From Glossina fuscipes (Eukaryota > Arthropoda > Insecta > Diptera > Glossinidae), in NCBI RefSeq assembly GCF_014805625.2, contig NW_023998564.1, positions 1,080,446 through 1,144,445 of the forward strand: 64,000 nt of DNA, written 5' to 3'. Below are positions 1 through 10,849 of this stretch, piece by piece. Each line of letters begins with the position of its first letter. The first letter of the stretch is position 1. Under the pieces are notes generated by a model that was given only the letters and a program-made list of their open reading frames with translations, was not told where the DNA came from and ran no database searches. Made by a program: the position numbers and the translations under genes.

Positions 1-169
1 AATTATTTTTTTTTAGCCTACAAAGATACAGTTTTTGTAGGGGCTGTTATATTTGAGTGAGTTCAAAAAATTGCGACAGTTTAACCAAATTTTTCATACC
101 AACTTAGAATAGCGTAATACGCTTACACAGCGATTCTTGTCGAAAAATTGTAAAAATAACAATTTTTCT

Positions 170-485
170 CTTTCCAAAACAAGGCGTTATATGAGTGGTC
201 GAAATGTGGACCGATCCGAACCATTTTGAATGGCGTTCTAACTTGGATCAAACACGTCAGTGTACCAAATTTTATCAAATATTTCATAAATTTCGACTTG
301 TAGGTTGAACACAAAAATACATGGATAGACATTAGACGGACGGACGGAGAGACAAGCTTGAGTCGATTGAGAAAATGATTCTGAATCGAACGGTATAATG
401 GAAAGTGGGTCTATCTCATGTGTTTCTGTGTATTGTATATATTCGCAAAAACTTAATATACCCTTGTACCACAGGTGGCATCAAA
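170..485 (+). repeat. Dispersed repeat family A, copy 1
   Basis: Noncoding interspersed repeat found at least ten times in this window. The recurring blocks, in order, are GACCGATCCGAACC, a block meaning 'aaacacgtcagtgtacca', a block around 'cttgtaggttgaacacaa', a run of GACGGACG, a block 'gattctgaatcga' followed by 'cggtataatgg', and 'gggtctatctc'; it closes with a short 'cttgtaccacaggtgg' tail. Short open frames across it on either strand are not coding. The layout resembles non-autonomous Helentron-type (INE-1/DINE-1-like) repeats of flies, but that class assignment is inference. Confidence 0.7.
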
Positions 486-1639
486 AGTCAACAATTGTTA
501 GTATTACCTGCTTATATTTAATACGTTTATGCTTTATATATATATATGGAATAAAAACTATGTTGCTTCCTCTCTTATCAACTTTTTTTACAAATTATAA
601 TTTCTCTCTCTTCCGTGTGGGCGAGTGGCGTAAAATTCTTCGCTTTAGCTTCTGCTTTACCTTTAGCTAGGCATGGCAGTACGTTGTCTAACGAACGTAC
701 GGACATTGTTCTCCGCTGTTCATAAGACTTTGTAATTTTTTTCGGACAACAGCTGTATTTCTGAGCAGAGGGAAACGCTGAAACGAAGATCCAGTTTACG
801 TCTGACTTTACGAAGCTGTCGTACGATACGATCGAATTTTGGGTCGATGATACTCGATTGCTTTCTTATCTCCTTTGGCTTTTCGTTCGTTGTATTTACA
901 ACGGAATATATGTGATACCCATAATGTGTGTTGTAACAAAAACTAACTATGATATCCTCTTGTTGTCCATTTGCAGTTTTTTCCTTATTTATTATGTTTT
1001 TCTTCTGATCTTTCAAGCAAACGTCGCTCTGTGGTGAGAGTTTGCTTAAATGTTGCCAGTGTACATTTGTAGAACTTGCCTGCTTTTTGAAATGAATTAT
1101 GGTCCCTCTTGCCCTGCTTGATTGATATCGATTAAACAGGTACTGAAGATCATATTTCCGAGGCATTTACTTAGTTTCTAGTAACTCCATATTTCCACTT
1201 TTTGTCGGTCACGCAAATTTTTTTCCTTAATTCTATAATTATTTGTCCATTTTTAGATTTTTCGGCACCACTATGTAGAAGCATCGAAAATAATTATTTG
1301 AATTTATTATTTTTTCCAACGTTGTGGAATTTCTAAGATTGAGTAATCTTTCTGTGTCCGTTAATTTTTTCAAATTTTTAGTGTCGTAACGATATTTTAC
1401 TTTATTTTCCTTTTGAATGTGAAGCTCGATAGCTGTTTCGCATTTGAGCTAAAATATAACATTTTGAGTTCGATATCGAACAAACACCCATATGCATCAT
1501 CAACTGGCTTCTCGTTAACGAGCGCTCTTTCTATATTAGTATATAAATAACACTTTAAATATAATATATGCAAAAGTCAACATATGAATACATGTGACAC
1601 AGAGTGTTCGATGTGGAGCTGTGACCACTTATAGTGTTT
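486..1639. other. No gene recognised apart from one uncharacterised frame
   Basis: Unique-looking AT-rich DNA between a family A and a family B repeat. The only notable item is the 148-codon minus-strand frame at 720-1166, listed separately. From 1170 to 1639 I see nothing beyond poly-T runs. Confidence 0.5.
720..1166 (-). CDS. Uncharacterised 148-codon open frame
   Basis: ATG-initiated frame read from 1166 to a stop at 720. It is the longest ATG-initiated frame outside the mariner. The predicted protein is basic and polar, with a lysine/arginine-rich C-terminal third (around residues 115-135, RIVRQLRKVRRKLDLRF), no signal peptide, no membrane segment and no domain I recognise. The composition is less repetitive than the other long frames here, which mostly run over microsatellites or poly-T. 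A frame of this length is uncommon but not impossible by chance in AT-rich DNA. It could be an exon, part of an unrecognised transposon, or chance. No supporting splice sites were identified. Confidence 0.2.
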   Translation of the reverse strand: MPRKYDLQYLFNRYQSSRARGTIIHFKKQASSTNVHWQHLSKLSPQSDVCLKDQKKNIINKEKTANGQQEDIIVSFCYNTHYGYHIYSVVNTTNEKPKEIRKQSSIIDPKFDRIVRQLRKVRRKLDLRFSVSLCSEIQLLSEKNYKVL

Positions 1640-2106
1640 TTGTACCCATCATCGGCGCATGAGAGGTATACTCATTTTGTCAAAACGTTCGCAACGCCCA
1701 GAAGGACACGTCAAAAAAAACACGCAAACTACGCATATGTTGCCTCAGTATCAAATTCTGAATCAATTTAAACACGCCCGTCTGTGCAATGTCTGTTATA
1801 AAAATTCTCCAAGTAAAAACGTTTGGAACCAGGTCCGTCTGTCTGTCTGTCTGTTCATCGGTCCGTCGACCAAAACAGTGTAGTATATGTGGTAAACATT
1901 CTCCCGTTTGCGGGTATGAAGAAATCTTCTACAAATTTGCAAAAGAAGATACTTGAAGGCAGAAAAAATCAGACTTGCCACTCTATATTATAGAATGGGA
2001 AAATTTAGTTCTTTCAATAGTTTTGTTTTTTTTTTTTAAGATAACGGCGATGGGTACAAAAGTTTGGATCACGACCGAATACCATTTTCTTATTTTTTAC
2101 TCGTTT
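1639..2106 (+). repeat. Dispersed repeat family B (INE-1/DINE-1-like), copy 1
   Basis: Near full-length copy. It opens with TTTTGTACCCATCATCGG and closes with CGGCGATGGGTACAAAA, so the ends are short imperfect inverted repeats. The internal order is 'attttgtcaaaac..ttcgcaacgcccagaagga', then 'caaattctgaatcaatttaa', a run of gtctgtctgtctgt, and 'gtggtaaacattctcccg'. This order matches the known consensus style of Drosophila INE-1 (a non-autonomous Helentron). A flank motif 'cgaccgaataccattttctta' follows; it is seen next to several other copies in the window. Noncoding. Confidence 0.7.
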
Positions 2107-2271
2107 CTTTTAATAAATTACAGCTTGTAGGATGAACCAAAAATACTTGACCGGACGTCAGGAAGCAAAACAAACAAGCTTACACCTTTCCAAAAAGTGA
2201 ACCAAACGGATCGACAACAATTTGCAATGAGGAATTGAATTGCATCTATTCACTACGTTAATTAAGATATA

Positions 2272-2303
2272 TTAGTTTGGGGAAAAAGAAATGCATTATT
2301 TTT
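2272..2303 (+). repeat. Mariner left terminal inverted repeat
   Basis: 32 bp matching the reverse complement of 3498-3529 at 30 positions; TA target duplication immediately outside. Confidence 0.92.
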
Positions 2304-2324
2304 ATATGAACTTCAGGACTTTAT

Positions 2325-3344
2325 TTAACGTGCTTCGGATTGTCCGATTTGGGTCAAATATGCACCGTTTTGTTGTATGATTTATTGCCATTTTAAAGGT
2401 AACTTCAAAATGCCTCTCTCATAGAAGTCCTGGTCTCTATATGCAAAAAACTCTAGTAGTCGATTTTCACAATCCTCCCTAGATTCCATTTTTTTATCAT
2501 TAAAGTAATTTAGCAATGCAAGAAAAAGATGATAATCGGTTGGTGCCAAGTCCGGACTGTATGGCGGATGCATTAAAACTTCCCAACCAAGCTCCCGAAG
2601 TTTCTGGCGAGTCACTGTAGATGTGTGTGGCAAAGCGTTGTCCTGGTGGAACACGTCACCTCTCCTGTTGGCCAATTCTGGCCGTTTCTGGTCAATCGCT
2701 ATCTTCAAACGGTCCAGTTGTTGACAGTAGAGATCAGAATTTAGCGTTTGGCCATATGGAAGCAACTCATAATAAATAATCCCCTTCCAATCCCACCAAA
2801 TGCATAGCAAAACCTTCCTGGCCGTTTAAGATGCTTCACTGCTCTTTGACAACGATCGTTTTCGCACAGAGTTATCGTATGTGATCCATTTCTCATCTCC
2901 AGTCACCATCCGTTTAAGAAATGGGTCTATCTCATTCCGTTTGGCCAAGGCTTCGCAGATGGAAATTCGATCAATCATGTTTTTTTCTGTTAATTGGTGT
3001 GGCACCCAAACATCGAGCTTCTTTTTGAATCCAGCTTTGTGTAAATGGTTTAAAACTGTTTTATGGTCGATTTTTAGCTCCTGGGCGATGTTACTACTGC
3101 TAACATGCCGGTCAACTTCGATCATTTCTCCGATTTTATCGACGACCGGCCTACCTGTGCCAGGTGCATCTTTAACATCAAAAATTCCTGAACGGAATCT
3201 ACGAAACCAAAATTGCACATAATTGGCTGTTACAGTATCGGAACCATAAACACCATTCACAATTTTAGTCGCCTGGCTTGCATTTTCGCCTTTGTCAAAG
3301 AAAAACTGTAAAATGTACCAAATTTTCTCTTTGTTCACTTTCAT
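2325..3344 (-). pseudogene. Mariner transposase, two in-frame stops and an 8-codon deletion
   Basis: Start ATG at 3344 (MKVNKEK...) is chosen because the mariner N-terminal helix-turn-helix begins there; the frame continues upstream to 3524, but that part is not family-like. One uninterrupted reading frame of 340 codons runs to the expected TAA at 2325-2327. Domains in order: first HTH (about residues 5-55, including WFRRFRSG), linker GRPVV at 65-69, second HTH (85-105), then the catalytic triad D150 (VTGDEKW), D235 (FHQDN) and D270 (YSPDLAPTDYHLF). D235 to D270 keeps the mariner D34D spacing. D150 to D235 is 85 residues against 93 in Mos1, placing an 8-residue deletion in this interval. A TAA at 2826-2828 (codon 173) sits where those residues are missing. 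A second TAA at 2382-2384 (codon 321) replaces what looks like a Gln codon, cutting off 19 residues. HQDNARPH of the family reads HQDNALPH here. Confidence 0.93.
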
Positions 3345-3497
3345 TTTTAACACGCTGTAACTCACAACTGAATGCACCAAACAAAAAACAGCAAAAGAAT
3401 TTTTTTTACTGCGAAATGTACAGTATGTAAATGTACAGTATCGGAAATTGTTTGATCGATACTTTACGAGAAATCTATCAGTGCAGCCACCTACCGA

Positions 3498-3529
3498 AAA
3501 AATAATGGATTTCTTTTTCCCCAAGCTAA
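3498..3529 (-). repeat. Mariner right terminal inverted repeat
   Basis: Partner of 2272-2303, next to the transposase 5' end; the flanking TA is at 3530-3531. Confidence 0.92.
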
Positions 3530-3531
3530 TA

Positions 3532-4239
3532 TATAATAGTTTGTTTGCAGTCGTACTTCTTAGTTTCGCGCGGAAGGTAGCAATCTTTTCACCGTTTGAG
3601 TTGATATTTATTTTTCCATTAAGTTACTAAATTTTTTCATTTTCTTTAAACTCTTTTACAAATACAATCTTTTAGTTTCTGATAAGATAATAGAAACATT
3701 AACTTGATTTTGTGAGGAAAAGTTGCAATACTCAAGCATAGTACATCTGAAGATATAAAGTCATAGCAAATTCATTAAGTAAGTTCGCTGAGCAGCATTT
3801 ACCACCGAATAAAACTGGAGTTAAAAGAGGATAATCTCTTCAAATTCACTTATGCTAGAATAAAAGCTTTAAACTTAAGATTGCAGGTATTTCCATTCGC
3901 GGCGATTCTCACCAGCTTTTCCACTAAGCGATTCAAATTTCAAAATTGGTCCCTAGTCGAAAAACTATCAATCTTTTTTTAGCGCCGTAAGGACCAAAGT
4001 CACAACGGTCTCTCTCTCGTTTCTTCCATTCAGTCTACCGACCCGGAAACCCCCATTTTAATAGTTTAAAAGAAAATAAATGTAGTTTATATCTCAAGAA
4101 GAAAAAATAAAACAAGAAAAATTGTAAATATTTAAAAGAAAAGATTTAATAAAGATAATATCACATCGGCATAAATTTATATTACTCTCTGGGAAAATGC
4201 CATGAGATAGATAAACAATTGCAATACTAACAGATAGAT
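3532..4239. other. No gene recognised; possible LTR-element leader
   Basis: AT-rich. The stretch from about 4000 to 4239 (GC-richer patch, then A-rich with AATAAA-like motifs) lies just upstream of the gag-like frame and could be the end of an LTR plus leader. I could not find a clear primer-binding site or a second LTR. Confidence 0.25.
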
Positions 4240-4401
4240 ATGGTGGATAACCTACAAACCAGATGGGCCTGCACACTCCGTAAAGAAAATTTACCGGAGT
4301 ATCTCGCCAAATTCTATCTTGATACATTTGAACTCTTTAGGGACTTGCACGAACGCGGAAGCCACGATACTGCTACCGTAACTCTTCTACTGACTATATA
4401 G
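4240..4401 (+). pseudogene. Possible gypsy-type gag N-terminus fragment
   Basis: A 53-codon frame starting at ATG 4240 contains TLRKENLPEYLAKFYLDTF followed by a short Arg/His segment. This is reminiscent of the N-terminal SAP-like region found in some insect gypsy-group gag proteins. The frame stops at 4399-4401 and the downstream DNA (to about 4980) keeps coding-like, GC-richer composition but shifts frame repeatedly. No protease, reverse transcriptase or integrase motifs are visible nearby, so if it is a retroelement only a small piece remains. The assignment is inference from weak resemblance. Confidence 0.35.
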
Positions 4402-4599
4402 GAAAAAAAATGAGTCCGCACAAACGTTGCGGAGAACAGGTCTCAAACCTTGCAACACCCACACCTGCGGATAATAAAATAAAATTACAAGGCCAAACAT
4501 ATCGACGGGATGGTCAACCAGTTTGCAAACCTGACCATGAATTTGTCGCAAGGCAATCAGAAACGTTAACATCACACGATATTGCCGCCGCTGAATTAG

Positions 4600-4641
4600 C
4601 CACCAGCCACCAGCCACCAGCCACCAGCCACCAGCCACCAG
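4600..4641. repeat. Minisatellite, 6 x CCACCAG
   Basis: Six perfect 7-bp units. Because 7 is not a multiple of 3, it reads as SHQPPAT-type repeats in any frame and inflates a spurious 116-codon frame at 4410-4760. Confidence 0.95.
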
Positions 4642-4810
4642 TTCCACTCAACAGTCCAACAAACCGAAACCCATCAAAACGGTCTTTTTGTAAAAAAAAA
4701 AAACCAATTAGCCAACGCCGTTATTGCCACCTATACGCCAATCGCAACTGGATCCGATAGAATAACGGAAATTACAAATTCGTTGTGTCGTACTGACTGC
4801 ACCCAGCTCC

Positions 4811-4970
4811 CAGATTATCCACCAACAACGTATACAAATCGAGGAAAATCTGAGACCGCAGATAGACCACAATAATATATATAAACCGAAGTAAATCTGA
4901 TACGGCAGATAATCCGCCAATCATAATAATAGATGTAAACCGAGATAAATTTGATAACGCAAATTACCGA
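4811..4970. repeat. Diverged ~50-bp tandem repeat, about 3 units
   Basis: Units start at about 4811, 4859 and 4906 (cagattatcc, cagatagacc, cagataatcc), each followed by a 'taaaccgaggtaaatctgat'-like half. A partial fourth unit begins near 4960. Lies directly after the gag-like remnant. Confidence 0.75.
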
Positions 4971-4974
4971 TGAG

Positions 4975-7626
4975 GTAATACTCGTAATCCACGTGTCTCC
5001 AAACAGTCTTAAACACTTCTAAACACTTGAAAATAATAGCGGAATTTGTTCATTTATTGGAGACTTGAATTGCTGTTTTCCACCAATTTCCAAGTTATCT
5101 AAGTTAGTATTTTTCGTCAAATTAAGAGATCGTTTTACAAGTTATTGGAAATATAGATTCAAAGCATACAGCCTCGCTGTCATGCATAAACAAACAAGAA
5201 AAAAATTCTATATATAACAAAATAATCGAGGCTGGGATTAAATATTCTTCTCAATTACTTTCATTTAGTGTAGGATAATAAGTAGTGAGGATTATCAATT
5301 ATTGAAGCCTTGGGATGTTGATAGGTATAAAATCTTACAATATATTAGAAGAAAATGCCTTCATGCTTCACCATAGTAAACAATCAATAAGAAAATGATA
5401 GAGGAATTTTGCAGTATTTGGCTATACACGTTGAAAATGAAGTGAAAATAATAGAAATGCTTAGATAAATGGTGGACCAACTCGTCAGTTCTGTAAATAA
5501 ACTAATGGAATATTAAATTCAGTATTCTTAGTATTAAGAGATTTCGCGTCTAAACGCCTCACATTAACGAGGTCACGGGATGTTTTTAAACATGGTCGCG
5601 GATATTTTTATGGTCGCAATGGATTGAACTTGGGGTCAATATAAATAATTTATTTACTTTACAATGAAATAAATTTTCTATCAGATTTTATTATTATTAT
5701 TATTATTATCATTGTTATTATCAGCTAAATATCAAATTCAAAGTGCACATATTACTTATTCGTAGACATAACCAAAGTTCTATAAACGTACATGCGTATA
5801 TTGTACGAACATTGTCAGAAGTAAACGATTCGTGCTTCAAATTTTTCCTCATATAGTAGTTTGGAGCCTTTTATGTGTTATGCTCACCGTTTCACCATGT
5901 GTTCTCATAGCCGCAAAGAATATGTTGTAGGCAGAGTGGGACGCCTCGTGGAATTCACCTTTTGGAAACGCCGATCGCAGGTATTTGGTCGTGAGGTTCA
6001 AGTTGTTTTTGGGATTCTTGGAGACAACCCGACCGCTTACCTCTTTGCATTGACTTGAGTGTATTAAGTAAACTACGTTGCAACAATTTTCTCAGTCACT
6101 CTTTTACGCCTTATGTTATTATATGTATTGATACCTGACTCAATAGGTTCGTAGGACGAGTTACAGATCTCGCCACTATCGACGACTCCACATGACTTCA
6201 GCTAGTGCCAACCTTTAAAGAAACCTTTTGTAGCGATCTATTAATTCAAATGAGTGAGTCTAATAGGTTTCTTCGTGCGTTGTGGTGTTTGATAACAATT
6301 AATTTAATAATTACATACAGAACAACTTGATTTCACTTTTAATAAAAAAGTCAATTAGAAAATTGGCAAAAGTATTTTACTCCTTTACTAAGGAACAAAT
6401 ACGAACACATTCGTCGGAAGTTTGCCTTTGTAAGTTTGCTGGAACGCTTATCCTCGAATGTGAATAACTAAACCGAATGCTTGCCAAAAAAGATATTTTC
6501 TGATAAAGCAACGTAACTGAAGGCAAACTTATTTGCTCCGTTAGTATTCCTAAAAAAATATTCCGTTTTAGTTTAAGGCAAGTTCAATTGCAAACTTTCG
6601 CTATTAACTCTTAACTGCAAAGTATGATTTCTATCAGCTCAATTGTCAATCGCAAAATAGTCATGAAAAACTTATGCTTAAGTTTTACTTGATACGCTAA
6701 GGAAATTTACAACAAATACTCACAACTAACGTAAAAAGAGCTGATATATATTTAGATATTTTTTAAAGGTTTTTTTTTGCAATTAAAAATTCATGCATTG
6801 TTGTCCGTAACATGGAGGCATGTATGTAATAAATTCACCTGGGTATTAAGCTGGACTTGCAGTTGTTGTTTGCTGACGTCTCGTGTCACTTTTCATTTTA
6901 CAACTAATAACTTCTTATACAATTTATTATGGATTGTATTTTAGTAACGCCGCTTGACAGTAAGCTTGCTTTCTCGTTACGATAAAAATCCTTAAGCAGT
7001 TAAGATGTAATAGCGATTCCATCTCGTATTCTTTCTTCTCATTTTGAATGATGTTATTTGTCAATAATAAGACTGAATTGCTGCTCCTTTGCTAGCTTGT
7101 GTCGCTTAAGCCATTTGCGAAAACTGAAATAAATGATTTGATAGTGCAGAGCAAAAATTTTTATTGTGAAGTACACAAGGTAAAGGAAGACTTCAATGGT
7201 GAATAGCTTTTGACCATAACTTTTGGCGATGTATCTTTCCATTTGATTTTCGGAGGATCCGATTTCATGTTTTACTGCTACATCATTAAGGTCAGTGTAG
7301 TGAAATCTTATATAATTGAATACATGAGTTCCAGCCGGGTTTATGTAGAGAGTTGCCAGAGTGGTCACTCCTCTTTTTTACGTTTCCCAAATATATGACA
7401 TTTGTTAGTTTTGAAAGTAAGCCAAAATTCCGCAGCAATTCGGTATCGTTTACAGGACCACCTCGTCGCTAGCGCTTTACAGACTTATGGAAAAATTCTT
7501 AGTATTTATGATGAAACGTTTTGTTAACAGCAGAAGCACACAAATACTATTGTTCGTTCGTTGAAAATTTCGCCTTGCTTTCGTCGTTGATAAATTCGAT
7601 GGAATTCCTTAAAAGCAAGTAAAAGT
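4975..7626. other. No gene recognised
   Basis: Mostly unique AT-rich DNA with a (TTA)n microsatellite at 5689-5709. A higher-GC stretch at 5840-6240 has a 65-codon frame (5861-6058) that I cannot assign; its surroundings look like old retroelement DNA but have no diagnostic motif. Frames at 7054-7398 overlap on both strands and look like chance. Confidence 0.5.
5689..5709. repeat. (TTA)n microsatellite
   Basis: Seven TTA triplets in tandem, with imperfect extension on both sides. Confidence 0.95.
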
Positions 7627-7840
7627 ACTATAGTGGAAAATGGTCCACCGTTAAATAACCCACACCACTTCGTTTAATAAGATGTTTTATGAGAAGTGGT
7701 GGAAAACGTCGTCCGATCCGAATTATTTTTAACAGCGTTCGTCTTTGTACTAAAACAATTCAGGGTGTATTAAATTTCATCATAACATCTAAAAAATTGC
7801 TTACAACGGTTCAGAAAGTGATTCTGATACTAAAACTATT
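7627..7840 (+). repeat. Dispersed repeat family A, copy 2
   Basis: Contains 'ccacaccacttcgtttaataa', 'gtccgatccgaatta', 'ttcatcataacatctaaaaaattgc' and 'cagaaagtgattctgat' in family A order; the 'gacggac' block is missing. Confidence 0.65.
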
Positions 7841-7974
7841 AAACAACAAGAGTTTAGCTTTACTTGAAGTGCTTGAAAAAACAAAACAATAGACTTAGGT
7901 AATAACAGTTTTCAGAGGAAGGAACTTATAAAAAGTATATTTTTTATATATTTCCATTACAATTCGTTTAGTAC

Positions 7975-8290
7975 AGTTGCCTATATAACGACCTTTTAAC
8001 ATAAAACATCTTAGGTGAAGCGAAAAAGTTGTACCGATCCGAACCATTTTTGGTAGGATTTGTCCTTAGGCCAAAACGCGTCGGTGTACCACATTTTATT
8101 AATAAATCTCGAAGATTGTGATAGGTTGAACACAAGAATGCGAGATGGACAGATGAACAGACAAGCTTGGATCGATTCAGAAGGTGGTTCTGAAACGCAA
8201 CTCTTCAGAACTCATTCAGATCGATGTAATCAGAGATGGGTCTATCTCAACATTTTCTTGGGCCACATATGGTGTAAGGCATAAAAATTA
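7975..8290 (+). repeat. Dispersed repeat family A, copy 3
   Basis: Well-preserved copy: 'gtaccgatccgaacc', 'aaaacgcgtcggtgtacca', 'taggttgaacacaaga', 'gatcgattcagaaggtggtt' and a closing 'tggtgtaaggcataaaaatt'. The next DNA (from 8330) is a mariner relic. Confidence 0.75.
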
Positions 8291-8329
8291 GCAGGAATCC
8301 AAACATTTTACCCTATGATACCCTATGGC

Positions 8330-9085
8330 TGGTCAACCAAACATTGACTAAAGAGCCAATATTGAATCATCTGCGGAAGGGTGGCTACAAGCAGAAGCTC
8401 GTTATTTGGATACCACATGTGAATAGAAAGAATTTTCGCTCATTGCTGAAATAAAGAGAAAATGTACCAATAATGTGCGGAAAGATTACGGTGCAAGTTG
8501 GAAGAGCTGCACAAACAATAAAGACCGAATAGACGATATTTAAGCTAACGCTTTACGTGTTGCAGAATTGCAGCGAAATTACGTACCGCATATATTGCTC
8601 TAATCCGACAATTTGATGGGATAGAACTCCCAATGTCAAACGTGGAAGTGATTAATGTGCGCAATTAAGTTAAACCGTTCAGAATTAATCAAAAGGAAGA
8701 CGTGGCTTTACATCACGATAATGCTAGACACACACATATCTTTAATTTAATCACTCAATAAAAATTTGGAAAGACGGGCTGGGAAACTTTGATAGATTCA
8801 TTCTATTTAGGTCGGACTTTGGCGCGTGCGATTTGCTTCGCCACCGGCAAAACTATCTAAATGGAAAGCCGATCTCATAAGAAACGTCCGAAAATCACTT
8901 GATTCAGTTTATTCGACAGAAATCACAAAATTTCTATAGCGATGGCTTAATCACCTTATGGGTTAAAAGGTTATCGACCAAAATGGCATACATTTGGCTT
9001 AACGTAGTTGTTTTTAATATCGGAAGAATGCATTTGAATTTTGGTGAAAAGATGACACGAACTTTTTCTATATAATAAAAATTAT
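8330..9085 (+). pseudogene. Ancient mariner relic (transposase remains)
   Basis: Read across frames, the plus strand shows mariner transposase landmarks in the right order. Near 8345-8425 lies a second-HTH-like segment (ILNHLRKGGYKQKLVIWIPHV). Near 8705-8735 lies HHDNARHTH, the second catalytic Asp region. Near 8770-8835 lies a GWE...-like stretch ending in RACDLLR-type sequence around the third Asp. Near 8900-8995 lies a C-terminal FIRQKSQNFYSDGLI-like stretch. The DNA ends near 'gacacgaactttttctata', which resembles a mariner terminal repeat in reverse. The N-terminal region and left terminus are missing and there are many stops and shifts. It is a different lineage from the element at 2272. 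Confidence 0.75.
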
Positions 9086-9168
9086 GGAGGCGAAAATAAT
9101 CAATACTTTTTTATGCGGTAACGTATTCCAATGTCGACCCTCACGGACAATAAATGATTGTCCAGCCA

Positions 9169-9228
9169 AGGAGATAGACATTAATATGAGGAGATAGACA
9201 TTAATGAAAGGAGATAGAAATTAATTAA
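9169..9228. repeat. 20-bp tandem repeat, 3 units
   Basis: Units AGGAGATAGACATTAATATG, AGGAGATAGACATTAATGAA and AGGAGATAGAAATTAATTAA, directly adjacent. Confidence 0.9.
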
Positions 9229-9358
9229 GGTTAGGCGATTGACATGAATGATTTTTTAAAGGTACCCATCGAAACTTTAGGTAGCCGAGGAAGGAGAAAT
9301 TTTTATAATTAAGGCCGACGTAGGATAAAAACAGCCCTCTGTAGGGTAGAATGAAGTA

Positions 9359-9720
9359 CGAGGCGTGTTTAAAAAAAAAGTGACTTTATTTATCTTGAAA
9401 AATATTTATTTATCCATCAATATCTATTTTGTCTCCTTTAAAGTAATCCTCCTTAGATGTAATGCACTTGTGCCAAGGCTTTTTCAAATCCTCGAAGCAC
9501 TTCTGATAAGCGCTTTATGTTATGACTTTGAGTTCTTTCAGCGCTGCTCCTCAATCGCATTATTTTGGTACAATAACCACCGATACCCAAACTATCCAAA
9601 AAAAATTTCATCGACAAGAGTCAACCGATATGCCGATATCCTGCGTCATTTTTTCTAATAGTGGTACGATAATCCTCCATAAATATTTTCTTCACTGCGT
9701 AACATACTTAAAGGGCTCTT
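9359..9720 (-). mobile_element. Internally deleted mariner (one end preserved)
   Basis: The preserved end begins CGAGGCGTGTTTAAAAAA at 9359 directly after TA, a mariner-type terminal repeat. Reading the minus strand from higher coordinates, the remaining coding DNA (9410-9700) joins an N-terminal HTH segment (near 9700-9580: VKKIFMEDYRTTIR, then DIGISV and a short downstream piece) to the C-terminus (near 9545-9410: CFEDLKKPWHKCI, then DYFKGDKIDIDG and stop at 9410-9412). All catalytic residues are in the missing middle. The other terminal repeat was not found, so the copy is also truncated. Lineage differs from those at 2272 and 8330. Confidence 0.8.
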
Positions 9721-10849
9721 AACAAAATTTATCTAGCTCGCCGAAATTGGCGGGTTCACAAGGGAAATTTGCCCTACAGAATTTTGATGATATTATGTAA
9801 CGTAAGTGGAAGTATAGTGTAATGTGTAAACTTACTTCGCCAGCCAGTAATCATCCAAACAAGTTAGCAAGCATTTTAATGTTTACAACAGATAACTTAA
9901 GTAATATTAATTCACAGTTCAAATTACAAATAAGTTATTGAACAAAAACTAATTAAATTAATGATAAAATCCACTTACCCATTCAATTACACTCCGACTG
10001 TAAATTCGTATTGTTGACTGAATAACGAATTCAAAAAAAACTTTTATTTTTTTTTTTTTAATTTATCAGATTAAACAAGTGATTAGATTTTTTTTCAAAC
10101 AAAATTAGGCCTCGGTTTGTGACATAGTCAGTAAAGTCCAATTGACAAACGGCAACGACCAGTCAAACAATTTTGATGATTACGATCCTTTCCACAACCG
10201 AACGGATACCCCTTTAAAAAGATGATGTTCAAAAAAGGTGATGATGATGTCCAAGCCAAGAAGCAGGAAAATGCCAAGCCAAGCCAAAGCCAGGCGCAAT
10301 GAATTGAGGATGTTGGATAGTCGGGAATTTAAAAATATATATCTGGAAAAAAAGTTGCTTATAAGCCTAAGTTGTCTGTGCATACAGAAGTGACTAATCG
10401 TAAATTAAAGTCTAATTAAGAAGATAATCAGGTATCCATCCTTTCGTATGAGTCCGCAATAAAACCGCGCACATTATAAAAATCTACTCATTCACTTTTA
10501 TTTTTAATTCTTTTTTTTTTATACAATTCAAAGAAAGTTGACTCAAAAATTCCAACACTCAAAAACAGCACAACCCGTAGATGTCCTCAGGTTAGGAGCG
10601 TTCGACTACTTGTGGACTATGAAAAATCATAGCAAGGGAATATAATGTGCATATGCTTTCACATATTAAAGAACTGTAGATTAAAAGTTAGACCTTTTTG
10701 CAAATAAAGGTTTCATCAAAGATTCGCAAAGTTAATTTTTATGTCAGACTGCTATTGTGGGTCAATTTTCATCACAACATATTAAAACGTAAACTTTTCT
10801 GCCCTAGGAAAGAAAAATTATCCTGAATATTCCAATAAAGGGTAGGATC
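9721..10849. other. No gene recognised
   Basis: AT-rich with long A/T runs. The short frame at 10180-10383 lies over a patch rich in 'aagccaagccaa' and looks like chance. Confidence 0.5.

Larger units (their letters stand above)
2272..3529 (-). mobile_element. Nearly complete mariner transposon (1258 bp), inactive
   Basis: Tc1/mariner-superfamily DNA transposon with transposase on the minus strand. The terminal inverted repeats span 2272-2303 and 3498-3529 and differ at only two of 32 positions; both begin TTAG(T/C)TTGGGGAAAAAGAAAT. The element is flanked by TA on both sides (2270-2271 and 3530-3531), the normal mariner target duplication. The internal frame has mariner helix-turn-helix and D,D34D motifs but carries two in-frame stops and an apparent short deletion, so this copy cannot encode its own transposase. 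The ends look intact enough to be mobilised in trans. The protein resembles mellifera/irritans-type mariners; the subfamily is not certain. Confidence 0.93.

Noticed and set aside
4410..4760. 116-codon frame with Pro/Gln-rich repeats
   Set aside because: Produced by the 7-bp minisatellite, whose period is not a multiple of three; the gag-like signal is in another frame.
9365..9722. Plus-strand frames of 97 and 66 codons
   Set aside because: They are antisense to the recognisable mariner coding DNA on the minus strand.
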